This document shows, one piece after another, positions 27,186 through 34,951 of a DNA stretch of 64,000 bases. Source of the DNA: Thermoleophilia bacterium (GTDB lineage: Bacteria > Actinomycetota > Thermoleophilia > Gaiellales > SKUG01). Below the pieces are notes generated by a model. It saw only the letters and a list, made by a program, of their open reading frames with translations. It made no database searches and was not told where the DNA came from. Positions within the stretch are counted from its first letter, which is position 1; the number at the start of each line of letters is the position of its first letter. The DNA is taken from assembly GCA_025964555.1 (NCBI GenBank), contig JAOPYQ010000009.1, forward strand, positions 62,001-126,000, written 5' to 3'. A program made the position numbers and the translations under genes.

Positions 27186-28256
27186 ATGACCACCATCGTG
27201 CCTGCCACGATGCCGATTGCCGACGCTCCACCTGCCGCGCCCGCGGCCGGCGCCTCGATGGGCGGCGCCTCGATGGGCGCCGTCTCGCTCATCGCCGAGC
27301 CGGGCATCGACTCCGCCCCGGCCTCCTCCATCGCCGAGCTGCACGCGCGCCTCGCGCAGCGCTCCGCCGCGATCCGCGACGCGCTCCTCGGTGGCGAACT
27401 CGTCCAGGACGGCGTGCTCGCCGCATCCGGCATCACCGGTCCGCCGCAGAAGCTGCGCGTCATCGCCGACGGCGTCTCGGAGATCGGCGCGATCGGCAAG
27501 TCCGCGTCGGGCAACTACCCGCTCGCGGAGCAGTTCGCCAACGACTTCGCCGAGCGCCTCGGCATCGGCCACCTCGTCGCGCCGGTCGTCGAGCGCGACG
27601 GTCGAGTCGTCATCGCGATGGTCCCCGGCGTGCAGGCTCGCGAGGCGGGCGTGAAGTCAGCCGACGACCTCGAAGCCGCGCTGCGCACGTTCTACACCTC
27701 GCGACTGACCGGCGTGAGCGCCGACGAGATCGCCTCACGCGCGCGCATCGATCGTCAGCTCATCCAGGTGTTCGACCATGCGCTCGCGATCGCCGATCGC
27801 CATGGCCGCAACCTGCTCGTCGATGCCGACCAGGGCGCGGTCACGCTCATCGACCACTCCGAGATGCTGCTCGGCCACCGCGCGAAGCAGCCGCTCGCGC
27901 CGATCATGATGCGTCGCTTCATGGGCGGCACGCACTCGTTCAGGCCGAACCCGGTCGTGCGCCTCGACGACGACGTGCGCGCGATGCTCCGCCAACGCGT
28001 GCCCACCGGCACCATCGAAACGATGGTCGACGACCTTCGCCGCTCGTCCGGTGCCGCGTTCACGAAGGACAGCGCGGGCCGGCTCGTGGACGGCGCGAAG
28101 GTCAGCTCGATCGGCGCGCGCCTCGATTCCGCCGTCGCCACCGGCGCACTGCGATCGCATTACATGCCGATCCCCGAATTCCTGGCCGAGCAGGGCGGCA
28201 ACCTGCTCGATGACAGCGCGTTCCTGCGCCGCATCTTCGGCTTCTTCCGCCGCTAG
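27186..28256 (+). CDS. protein with divergent PI3/4-kinase- or HipA-like kinase motifs
   Basis: A 356-residue cytosolic protein. After a Pro/Ala-rich N-terminus (1-45) it shows an order of motifs resembling the atypical kinase fold. These are a possible N-lobe lysine K105 (GVSEIGAIGKSASG), a helix with E115 (LAEQFANDFAERLGIG), a hinge-like strand (VVIAMVPGV), a catalytic-loop-like ADRHGRNLLVD (203-213; D204, N209), and a metal-binding-like LIDH (221-224; D223). DRHxxN followed by xIDH is characteristic of PI3/4-kinase-like and HipA-type proteins. The assignment is from motif pattern only. Its substrate is unknown. It is divergent from a glycine-zipper membrane protein and convergent with valS (24 bases apart). 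GGGGGA precedes the ATG. Confidence 0.7.
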   Translation: MTTIVPATMPIADAPPAAPAAGASMGGASMGAVSLIAEPGIDSAPASSIAELHARLAQRSAAIRDALLGGELVQDGVLAASGITGPPQKLRVIADGVSEIGAIGKSASGNYPLAEQFANDFAERLGIGHLVAPVVERDGRVVIAMVPGVQAREAGVKSADDLEAALRTFYTSRLTGVSADEIASRARIDRQLIQVFDHALAIADRHGRNLLVDADQGAVTLIDHSEMLLGHRAKQPLAPIMMRRFMGGTHSFRPNPVVRLDDDVRAMLRQRVPTGTIETMVDDLRRSSGAAFTKDSAGRLVDGAKVSSIGARLDSAVATGALRSHYMPIPEFLAEQGGNLLDDSAFLRRIFGFFRR

Positions 28257-28280
28257 CGCCAGGGGGAAGGCAACGGCGCG

Positions 28281-30965
28281 TCAGCCGAGCTGCGCGAGCA
28301 CGGCTTCGAGCTGCTGGGCCTCGCGCCCGAAGCGCTCGACCTTGTCACGCTCGGCCTGCACGAGCTCGGCCGGTGCGCGACCGGTGAACTTCTCGTTGCC
28401 GAGCTTGCCCTCCGCGCGCTTGACCTCGCCCTTCGCGTTCTTGAGATCCGATTCGAGCTTGCCGCGCACGCTCGCGGGCACCCACGCGGTGACTGACATG
28501 TCACCCTCGACGACTGACACCGCGAGGTGGTCGTCCGCCGATGCATCCTCCGCGTCGGTGAGCGACTTGAGGGGGCCACCCGGCACGAGGCGCTCGACCA
28601 GGTCGCGCGCGTCGAACTGCAGCTCGTCGAGCCCCACGCGCCACGCACCGCGCACGTCGCCTGCCTGGGCCAGCGCGCGCAGGCGCGTGACGAGCGACTG
28701 CACCACCGCGTAGCGCGCCTCGTCGACCTTGAACAGCTCGCGGTCGACTTCCGGGATCGCGTGGTCGTGCCACGGGGCGCGCGCGACGAGGCGCCCGCCG
28801 TCGATCCCTTCGGGCCAGATCTGGATCGCCAGCTCCTCCGTCAGGTGCGGCATCACGGGATGCAGCATGCGGATCGTGCGGTCGATGACGAACGCCAACA
28901 TGTGGGTCGCCGCGGCGCGCTCGTCCTCGTCGTCGCTGCGCAGGCGCTCCTTGACGCTCTCCAGGTACCAGTCGCACAGCTCGTTCCACGTGAACGCGTA
29001 CATCGCCTTCACCGCGAGCGCGAACTCGTACTCGCCGAGCGCGCGATGCACCTCGCGCAGCACGCGATCGAGGCGCGCGAGGATCCAGCGGTCCTCGAGG
29101 CGCGCGACGGTCGTCGGGTCGAAGCCGTCGTGTCCGAACGCCTCCGGGTCGCCGAGCACCTTGAGCAGGCGCACGGCGTTCCAGAGCTTGTTCGCGAGCT
29201 GGTTGCCTTCCTTGATGCGTCCCTCGTTGAAGCGCACGTCCTGCGTGGAGCTCATGTCGAGCAGGCCGTAGCGGGTGGCGTCGGCGCCGTAGCTCGCGAT
29301 GAGCTCGAGCGGATCGATTCCGGTGCCCAGGCTCTTGCTCATGCGGCGGCCGTTCGGCGCCTGGATCGTGGAGTGGATGTAGACGTCCTTGAACGGGATC
29401 TCGCCCAGGTGCTGGTTGGAGAACATCATCATCCGGGCGACCCACAGGTTGATGATGTCGCGCGCCGTGCACAGCACGCCGGTCGGGTGGAAGTGCGCGA
29501 GGTCGGGTGTCCGGTCGGGCCAGCCGAGCGTGGCGTGGTCCCACATGCCGGAGCTGAACCACGTGTCGAGGACGTCCTCGTCGCGGCGCCACTCGGTGTT
29601 GCCGCACTCGGGGCAGGCGGTGCCGGTCGCGGGCCCGTCGATCGAGACGTGCACGTGGGTCTCGTCCGCCGTGCAGTACCACACCGGGAGCTGGTGGCCC
29701 CACCAGAGCTGGCGCGACAGGCACCACGGCTTGAGGTCGTCCATCCAGCCGAAGAAGATGCTCTTGCTGCCGTCGGGGATGAAGCGCACGTCGCCGTTGC
29801 GGACCCACTCGGTGACGGGCTTGGCCAGCTCGCGCATGTCGGCGAACCACTGCAGCGAGATGAGCGGCTCGATGCGCACGCCGCTGCGCTGCGAGTGCGG
29901 CACGTTGTGGCGGTAGTCCTCGCGTCCGCGCAGCAGCCCCTGCTCGTCGAGCACCTTGACCATCTCGACGCGCGCTTCGTCGGCGTCGAGTCCCTGGAAC
30001 TCGCCGGCGAGCTCGGTCATCGTGCGGTCGAAGCCGATCGCCGACAGCTGCGGCAGGTCGTGGCGCTCGCCGATCTCGAAGTCGTTCGGGTCATGGCCCG
30101 GGGTGATCTTGAGCGCGCCGGTGCCGAACTCGCGGTCGACGTAGTCGTCGGCGATGACCGGGATCTCGCGATCGGTGAGCGGCAGCTTCACCAGCTTGCC
30201 GACCATGTCGCGATAGCGATCGTCCTCGGGGTGCACGGCGACGGCGACGTCGGCGACGATCGTCTCCGGGCGCACGGTCGCGACGACGATCTCGCCCGAG
30301 CCGTCGGCGAGCGGATAGGCGACTTCGTAGAGCTCGTCGACGAGGTCCTTCTGCTCGATCTCCAGGTCGGAGATCGCGCTCATGGAGCCGGCGTCCCAGT
30401 TGATGAGTCGGTTGGCGCGATAGACGTTGCCTGCCGCGTAGAGCTCGACGAACGCATGCAGCACGGCGCGCACGTAGTCGTCGTCCATCGTGAAGCGCGT
30501 GCGGCGGAAGTCCATCGACGAGCCGAGGCGCTTGAACTGGCCGAGAATCGTGGCGGCGTACTCGTCCTTCCAGGACTGCACGCGCTCGACGAACGCCTCG
30601 CGACCGAGCTCGTGGCGGGTCGTGCCTTCCTTCTTGAGCTCCTTCTCCACGACGGCCTGCGTGGCGATGCCGGCGTGGTCGGTGCCGGGCAGCCACAGGG
30701 CGTTGTAGCCCTGCATGCGCTTCCACCGGATGAGCGTGTCCTGCACGGAGCCGTTGAGCGCGTGGCCCATGTGGAGCGCGCCGGTGACGTTCGGCGGCGG
30801 CACGACGATCGTGTACGCCTCGTGCTCGTCGGAGGCGTCGGCGTGGAAGGTGCCGCGCTCGTCCCACACGGCGATCCACTTGGTCTCGACGTCGCCCGGC
30901 ACGTAGCGCGTCACGGGCGCGTCGTCTGTCATCGTCTGCTCCGGGGATGTCGTCGTGTCACTCAT
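28281..30965 (-). CDS. valS: valyl-tRNA synthetase
   Basis: An 894-residue class I synthetase that charges tRNA-Val, with an editing domain. It shows the HIGH-type motif HMGH (65-68, NVTGALHMGHALNG), the editing insertion (about 190-330), the KMSKS-type RRMSKSLGTGIDP, the anticodon-binding helical domain and the C-terminal tRNA-binding coiled coil (LKNAKGEVKRAEGKL). The size is normal. ATG at 30965 gives a 20-residue N-terminal extension of low complexity; an internal ATG (MTDDAPVT) is a possible alternative start. TAGGAT lies six bases before the ATG and could be either a -10 box of a leaderless message or a weak ribosome site. Confidence 0.96.
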   Translation of the reverse strand: MSDTTTSPEQTMTDDAPVTRYVPGDVETKWIAVWDERGTFHADASDEHEAYTIVVPPPNVTGALHMGHALNGSVQDTLIRWKRMQGYNALWLPGTDHAGIATQAVVEKELKKEGTTRHELGREAFVERVQSWKDEYAATILGQFKRLGSSMDFRRTRFTMDDDYVRAVLHAFVELYAAGNVYRANRLINWDAGSMSAISDLEIEQKDLVDELYEVAYPLADGSGEIVVATVRPETIVADVAVAVHPEDDRYRDMVGKLVKLPLTDREIPVIADDYVDREFGTGALKITPGHDPNDFEIGERHDLPQLSAIGFDRTMTELAGEFQGLDADEARVEMVKVLDEQGLLRGREDYRHNVPHSQRSGVRIEPLISLQWFADMRELAKPVTEWVRNGDVRFIPDGSKSIFFGWMDDLKPWCLSRQLWWGHQLPVWYCTADETHVHVSIDGPATGTACPECGNTEWRRDEDVLDTWFSSGMWDHATLGWPDRTPDLAHFHPTGVLCTARDIINLWVARMMMFSNQHLGEIPFKDVYIHSTIQAPNGRRMSKSLGTGIDPLELIASYGADATRYGLLDMSSTQDVRFNEGRIKEGNQLANKLWNAVRLLKVLGDPEAFGHDGFDPTTVARLEDRWILARLDRVLREVHRALGEYEFALAVKAMYAFTWNELCDWYLESVKERLRSDDEDERAAATHMLAFVIDRTIRMLHPVMPHLTEELAIQIWPEGIDGGRLVARAPWHDHAIPEVDRELFKVDEARYAVVQSLVTRLRALAQAGDVRGAWRVGLDELQFDARDLVERLVPGGPLKSLTDAEDASADDHLAVSVVEGDMSVTAWVPASVRGKLESDLKNAKGEVKRAEGKLGNEKFTGRAPAELVQAERDKVERFGREAQQLEAVLAQLG

Positions 30966-30971
30966 TGATGC

Positions 30972-30977
30972 ATCCTA
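30972..30977 (-). promoter_or_regulatory. candidate -10 element for valS
   Basis: On the minus strand TAGGAT lies six bases before the valS ATG. A TTGGCG sequence is present 15 bases further upstream, a short spacer for a -35. The arrangement matches the TANNNT-N6-10-start pattern at other first-of-operon genes in the window. AGGA inside it might instead act as a ribosome site. Confidence 0.3.
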
Positions 30978-31040
30978 GCCGGGAAGCGGGTTCGCCAACC
31001 GTTCGCGCGCACACGAGGCCCGGCGCGATACCCTGCCCCC

Positions 31041-31649
31041 ATGACCGGCGACGCCACCTCCGAAGACTTCGTACCGCGCGACATCAACCCGCGCGACATC
31101 ACCGAGCGCGACATCTCGTCCGGCGACCTCTCGTCGCGCGAGATCTCGCAGCGCATCCGCGATGCGGTGGCGCCGATCAGGATCGCGCCGAACGCACGCG
31201 TGCTCGAGATCGGCTGCGGCGACGGCATGGCGGCGGCGCTCGTGTGCGAGCAGCTCGGCGAGGGTGGGTCGATGCTCGCTATCGATCGATCGCCGGTGAT
31301 GATCGCGGCGACCGGCGAGCGCAACGACGTGCACGTGCTGTCGAAGCTGCTCGAGGTGCGCGCCGCGCGGGCGCAGCGTGCGTCGCTCGAGCCGGGCAGC
31401 TTCGACCTGGTGTTCGGCATCAACGTGCGCAACATGTGGGACGACCCGGCGACGGCGAAGACGCTCCTCGCGTCGCTCGCGCCGGAGGGTCGGCTGTGGG
31501 CTGTCCTGCAGCTGCCGCCTGGCAAGGACGCGACCGGGCTCGACGCCACGATCGCCGGCCGCCTCGAGAAGGTCGGCTTCACGGTGCTGTCCAAGGGCGT
31601 GTTCGGCGAAGGCCAGACGCCCGGCTGCTGGGTCGAGTGCAGCGCCTGA
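31041..31649 (+). CDS. SAM-dependent methyltransferase with N-terminal pentapeptide-like repeats
   Basis: A 202-residue class I methyltransferase. Motif I is VLEIGCGDG (54-62); the acidic residue at the end of strand 2 is in AIDRSP (81-85), and SFDLVFGIN is the motif IV-like strand. A notable N-terminus precedes it: residues 13-39 follow a five-residue period, RDINP-RDITE-RDISS-GDLSS-REISQ-RI, resembling pentapeptide-repeat consensus but only five to six units long. The substrate is unknown. It is divergent from valS (75 bases). TACCCT ends six bases before the ATG with no Shine-Dalgarno, fitting a leaderless transcript. It is followed by tandem hairpins. Confidence 0.88.
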   Translation: MTGDATSEDFVPRDINPRDITERDISSGDLSSREISQRIRDAVAPIRIAPNARVLEIGCGDGMAAALVCEQLGEGGSMLAIDRSPVMIAATGERNDVHVLSKLLEVRAARAQRASLEPGSFDLVFGINVRNMWDDPATAKTLLASLAPEGRLWAVLQLPPGKDATGLDATIAGRLEKVGFTVLSKGVFGEGQTPGCWVECSA

Positions 31650-31660
31650 CCTGATCGGTT

Positions 31661-31813
31661 CGATGCGACCGCGTGAACCTGCGTCATGCGCGGGTTCGAC
31701 GGGTCACATCGGAACAGGGCGAACCGTGGTCCGATGCGACCGCGTGAACCCGCGTCATACGCGGGTTCGGTCGGTCGCATCGGGTCGCGACGGTCGGTCA
31801 CATCGGGTCGCGA
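31661..31813. repeat. two tandem long hairpins plus a 20-base direct repeat
   Basis: Unit 1 (31661-31711) and unit 2 (31731-31783) are about 52-base imperfect palindromes sharing the left arm CGATGCGACCGCGTGAACC. Unit 2 has 22 of 25 arm positions paired around a 3-base loop. A 20-base sequence (31771-31790), overlapping the right arm of unit 2, recurs at 31794-31813 with one difference. The element fills the gap between the convergent methyltransferase gene and the 31816 gene, so it may be a bidirectional terminator. Confidence 0.75.
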
Positions 31814-31815
31814 TG

Positions 31816-32328
31816 TCAGGGCTTGGGGAACGGCGCGGGCGCGACGACCTTGCCCGAGCGCAGGTCGACGAGGTTGCCCCAGCCGACGAGCGTGAGCGTG
31901 GACACCTGCTCGGCGACGATCGCGCCGGGCGGGCTGACGACCCAGTACTGCGGCCAGAACATCGAGCCGGGCACTTCTTCCTTGAATGCGTCGACGGCGA
32001 GCGTCGAGCGTACGAGCTGGAAGCCGTCCTTCGCCTCGAGCACGGCGATCGAGGCCACGCGACCCTGGCGCTGGTTGAACAGCCCCTCACGCGCATCCTT
32101 GCGGTCGCGCTCCATGATCGTCTGTGCAGCGGTCACGGCATCGTCGAACGCCAGGAACTGCGGTACGTTGAGCGGGTGCGCGCGGTCGATCTTGACCTCG
32201 GACGTCGGCGCGTCGCCGTAGCGGCCGTAGCGCGCGATGACGTCGGTCTCCATCCCGGGCAGCGTCGGCTGCATCGGATCGACGGGCGACGAGACGACGG
32301 GCGTGGTGGTGGCGACGGTGAGGTTCAT
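31816..32328 (-). CDS. hypothetical protein
   Basis: A 170-residue protein with a Thr/Val/Pro-rich N-terminus (MNLTVATTTPVVSSPVDP) and a globular body ending in a hydrophobic beta-rich part (WVVSPPGAIVAEQVSTLTLV). There is no signal peptide, no membrane span and no family I recognise. AGGAT lies seven bases before the ATG. The sequence around its start (AGGAT, seven or eight bases, then ATGAACCTC) closely resembles that of the 33720-34172 gene, another orphan, although the rest of the proteins do not align by eye. A 16-bp inverted repeat lies upstream, toward the SDR gene. Confidence 0.65.
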   Translation of the reverse strand: MNLTVATTTPVVSSPVDPMQPTLPGMETDVIARYGRYGDAPTSEVKIDRAHPLNVPQFLAFDDAVTAAQTIMERDRKDAREGLFNQRQGRVASIAVLEAKDGFQLVRSTLAVDAFKEEVPGSMFWPQYWVVSPPGAIVAEQVSTLTLVGWGNLVDLRSGKVVAPAPFPKP

Positions 32329-32441
32329 GGCGCAATCCTGCGCCGCGCGCGCAGGTGCTGGAAACGCATTCGAGCGTCGAACGGCCCATGTGTGCCGCGT
32401 GGCGGCCGGGTCGGCCGCGTCGGCCGCGTCGGCTGAGACGC

Positions 32442-32508
32442 CCGCGATCGAGGTGCCGTCGATTCCTTGACCATGGGGACGGAAAACGACGGCACCTCGA
32501 TCACGCGG
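32442..32508 (-). terminator. long hairpin downstream of the SDR gene
   Basis: GATCGAGGTGCCGTCG (32446-32461) pairs perfectly with 32487-32502 over 16 bases around a 25-base loop, with further pairing beyond one bulge. It lies 19 bases after the SDR stop on the minus strand. There is no T-tract. Nearby, 32404-32439 contains a 9-base unit (GGCCGCGTC) repeated about four times with drift. Confidence 0.5.
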
Positions 32509-32526
32509 TCAACGAACTCGGGTGGT

Positions 32527-33378
32527 TCAGCCGCCGACCGGCTCGCCACCGTTCACGTGGATGACCTGGCCCGTGATGTAGGAGCTGTCGCGCGCGGCGA
32601 GGAACACGTACGCCGGCGCGACCTCCTCCGGCTGCCCGGGTCGACCCATCGGCGTGTCACCACCGAACTCGGCGACCTCCTCCTCGCTGAACGATGCCGG
32701 GATCAGCGGCGTCCAGATCGGTCCGGGCGCAACGCCGTTCACGCGGATCTTTCGGTCGGCGAGCTGCGCGGCGAGCGAGCGGGTGAACGACGTGATCGCG
32801 CCCTTGGTCGAGGCGTAGTCCACGAGCACAGGCTTGCCCTTGAAGCTCACGACGCTCGTCGTGTTGATGATCGACGCGCCTTCGTCGAGGTGCTCGAGCG
32901 CAGCGCGCGAGATGTGGAACATCGAGAACAGGTTCGTCTTGAACGTGCGCTCGAGCTGCTCCGGCGTCAGGTCCTCGAGGTCGGTGTCGACGTGCTGTTC
33001 GGCGGCGTTGTTGACGATGATGTCGAGCCCGCCGAGCTTCGCGGCCGCCTCGCTCACGAGGCGCTCGCAGTATTCGACATCGCCGATGTCGCCCGCGAAC
33101 AGGTGGCACGATCGTCCCTCGTTCTCGACGAGCCGCTTCGCGTCGTGCGCGTCCTGCTCCTCGTCGAGGTAGGCGATGGCGACGTCCGCCCCCTCCCTCG
33201 CGAAGAGGATCGCGACGGCGCGGCCGATGCCGCTGTCGCCGCCGGTGATGAGCGCACGTTTGCCCTCGAGCTTGCCCGAGCCGACGTACCACTCGGCGAG
33301 TTCGGCGGGCGGTGGATCCATCTCGCGCTGGAGACCGGGCTGGCGGTCCTGGTGCTGGGGAGGGAGCGTGTTCGTCAT
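32527..33378 (-). CDS. short-chain dehydrogenase, general-stress YghA/YdaD-like
   Basis: A 283-residue NAD(P)-dependent SDR. An N-terminal extension of about 38 residues (QDRQPGLQREMDPPP), typical of the YghA/YdaD subgroup, precedes the Rossmann motif TGGDSGIG (45-52). The NNAA motif is in IVNNAAEQH, and the catalytic S175, Y188 and K192 (VDYASTKG) are all present. Substrates of this subgroup are not firmly known; some members belong to general stress regulons. ATG at 33378 is separated by one base from the stop of the small KGG-type gene, so the two are probably translated from one message, consistent with a stress role. Confidence 0.9.
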   Translation of the reverse strand: MTNTLPPQHQDRQPGLQREMDPPPAELAEWYVGSGKLEGKRALITGGDSGIGRAVAILFAREGADVAIAYLDEEQDAHDAKRLVENEGRSCHLFAGDIGDVEYCERLVSEAAAKLGGLDIIVNNAAEQHVDTDLEDLTPEQLERTFKTNLFSMFHISRAALEHLDEGASIINTTSVVSFKGKPVLVDYASTKGAITSFTRSLAAQLADRKIRVNGVAPGPIWTPLIPASFSEEEVAEFGGDTPMGRPGQPEEVAPAYVFLAARDSSYITGQVIHVNGGEPVGG

Positions 33379-33379
33379 G

Positions 33380-33597
33380 TCAGCCCTTCCCCGCGGATGC
33401 CTTGCCGCCCTTGCGACCGGCCGCGACCTTCTGCGCGTGCGTGCCACCCTGGCTCGAGTTGCCCGAGCCCGAGTGGGACTGCTCGCCGCCGTGCCTAGAC
33501 GCGTCGGGCGAGTTCGCGATCTTCGCGGCTCGCTCCTTGGACATGCCCTTGTCCTTGAGCGCCTCGTACTGCTTCTGCCGCCGCGTCCACCTGGCAT
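33380..33597 (-). CDS. small basic KGG-type stress protein, frameshifted at its start
   Basis: The frame reads RWTRRQKQYEALKDKGMSKE and ends GRKGGKASAGKG, resembling small actinobacterial proteins that start M-P-x-W-x-x-K/R, with a KGG-like stress motif at the end. The only good start signal is ATG at 33597, with GGGAGGAG seven bases upstream. From it the frame is wrong by one base: ATGCCAGGTGG would need one extra base before TGG to give M-P-G-W-T-R-R-Q. Either a base is missing from the gene or from the assembly, or translation starts at a TTG at 33637 without a ribosome site. It is one base upstream of the SDR gene. Confidence 0.6.
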
Positions 33598-33655
33598 GGT
33601 GTGACTCCTCCCGTGTGATGGCTTGGTCAACTAGCAACCTGACCGCTCGCGAGAG

Positions 33656-33685
33656 GGAAAAACGTCGCTTCAGGACTCGAAGCGA
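33656..33685 (-). terminator. intrinsic terminator after the 33720-34172 gene
   Basis: On the minus strand TCGCTTC and GAAGCGA form a perfect 7-bp stem with a 7-base loop, followed two bases later by TTTTT. It lies 34 bases after the stop of the hypothetical gene. This is the only clear stem plus T-tract that I find in the window. Confidence 0.75.
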
Positions 33686-33719
33686 TGCCGGGAAGCGAGC
33701 CCCGGGAGGACGCCGTGGA

Positions 33720-34172
33720 TCAGGCGCGCGTGAGCAGGCGCAGCGCCGCGAGGACCTGCTGCGTCGCGGGCGATGCCGCGGCCATGGAGCCCGCCATGTC
33801 GGTGTACGCGATGCGTCGGCCGTCGTCGCGAAGGTGCGTGATGCCGAACGCGAAGGAGCCGGCGTCGGACTTCGGGTTGCGGTGCCATCGCGGCGGCAGG
33901 CTGGCGGCGTCGCGATCGGTGACCGGATCGAGTGCGAGCAGCGCCTTCCGAAGCTGCTCGACGCCCTGGTTCGACTGGAACGGGCCCGACACGCCGCGCG
34001 CGCTGAAGGCGCCGTTCTCGAAGGTCGCGATGACGAACCGGTCGCCGCGCCAGTCGCTGGGTTCGTCGTAGGTCAGCAGGTAGCTGTGGCGGCCCGGGCT
34101 GAGCGGATCGAGCGGCACGGGACGATCGGGCGGGCAGGTGGCGGCGGGAGCAGGCGTCGGGGCGAGGTTCAT
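33720..34172 (-). CDS. hypothetical protein
   Basis: A 150-residue protein starting MNLAPTPAPAATCPPDRPVP, with a Pro/Ala-rich N-terminus of about 25 residues and a globular alpha/beta body (HSYLLTYDEPSDWRGDRFVI and AFGITHLRDDGRRIAY). There is no signal peptide, membrane span or recognised domain. AGGAT lies upstream of the ATG. An intrinsic terminator follows the gene, so with the 34238 gene, 65 bases upstream in the same direction, it may form a two-gene unit. Function unknown. Confidence 0.65.
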   Translation of the reverse strand: MNLAPTPAPAATCPPDRPVPLDPLSPGRHSYLLTYDEPSDWRGDRFVIATFENGAFSARGVSGPFQSNQGVEQLRKALLALDPVTDRDAASLPPRWHRNPKSDAGSFAFGITHLRDDGRRIAYTDMAGSMAAASPATQQVLAALRLLTRA

Positions 34173-34237
34173 GGCCCGTATCCTGACGACCGCGCGCGAC
34201 GGCTGCGGCACTGCGGTGTCACGACGCGGTGCCTAGA

Positions 34238-34951
34238 TCAGGCGACGGTGCCGGGCGGCGCGAGCAGCGCGTCGATGCGAGCGGTGCCGTAGCACTTGAA
34301 CTCGTGCATCGTCATGGTGCCGTCCGGTCCGGGGCGGCTCTCGACGCCACCGAGCTCTGCGTTCTCGAGGCGGACGACGGCGCCCAGGTCGGAGCCGAGC
34401 TCGACGTCGTAGCGCGACGGCACCGGACCGAGCGCGAGCTGGCCCGTGTCGGTGGTGACCTGCACCGCGATCTGCGGGTGGAAGTCTCCGACGGGCACCT
34501 GCGCGCCCGGGTAGCTCATGCCGCCCTGCGCGAAGCCGCCGGTCCACGTCAGGTCGATGTAGACCCAGTCGTTGAGCTGCAGCACGGGAATGTTGACGAT
34601 CGCGCGGGCGCCTTCGATGCGGAACGGCAGCGACTGGCCGGGCGCGGCGGAGATGCCGGGCTTGGCGGAGCAGACTTCGGCGGTCGCGAGCTCGAGGCGG
34701 CCGGGTCGATCGGAGAGGGCGGCCGGCAGCAGCAGCGTGAGTTCGCGCTTCTCGTCGGCGATGAGGTTGTGGATGAGCAGTCGACCCGCGCCACCGACGA
34801 AGCCGGTGTCGTGGGAGATGTTCATGCGCACGTTCCAGTCGGCGCGCACTCCGTCGAGGCCGCCCGGGCTCGTTCCGCCACTCTGGGTGGGGAAGGAGAT
34901 CGCTACGGCCCCGGCGGAGGGACCTGCATTGAAGGCGGGCTGGATGTTCAT
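34238..34951 (-). CDS. hypothetical beta-rich protein
   Basis: A 237-residue protein starting MNIQPAFNAGPSAGAVAISF. It is rich in predicted beta strands and Gly/Pro turns (RLLIHNLIADEKRELTLLLP and IVNIPVLQLNDWVYIDL), compatible with one or two beta-sandwich domains, with no signal peptide or membrane span. It contains only two cysteines. GAGG lies eight to nine bases before the chosen ATG; an ATG 11 codons further upstream has no better signal. Family not recognised. It is upstream of the 33720-34172 gene in the same direction. Confidence 0.65.
   Translation of the reverse strand: MNIQPAFNAGPSAGAVAISFPTQSGGTSPGGLDGVRADWNVRMNISHDTGFVGGAGRLLIHNLIADEKRELTLLLPAALSDRPGRLELATAEVCSAKPGISAAPGQSLPFRIEGARAIVNIPVLQLNDWVYIDLTWTGGFAQGGMSYPGAQVPVGDFHPQIAVQVTTDTGQLALGPVPSRYDVELGSDLGAVVRLENAELGGVESRPGPDGTMTMHEFKCYGTARIDALLAPPGTVA

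Noticed and set aside
28527-30968. 813-residue plus-strand open frame
   Set aside because: Exact antisense shadow of valS; composition is His/Arg/Glu/Val-biased as expected for a reverse frame, with no ribosome site.
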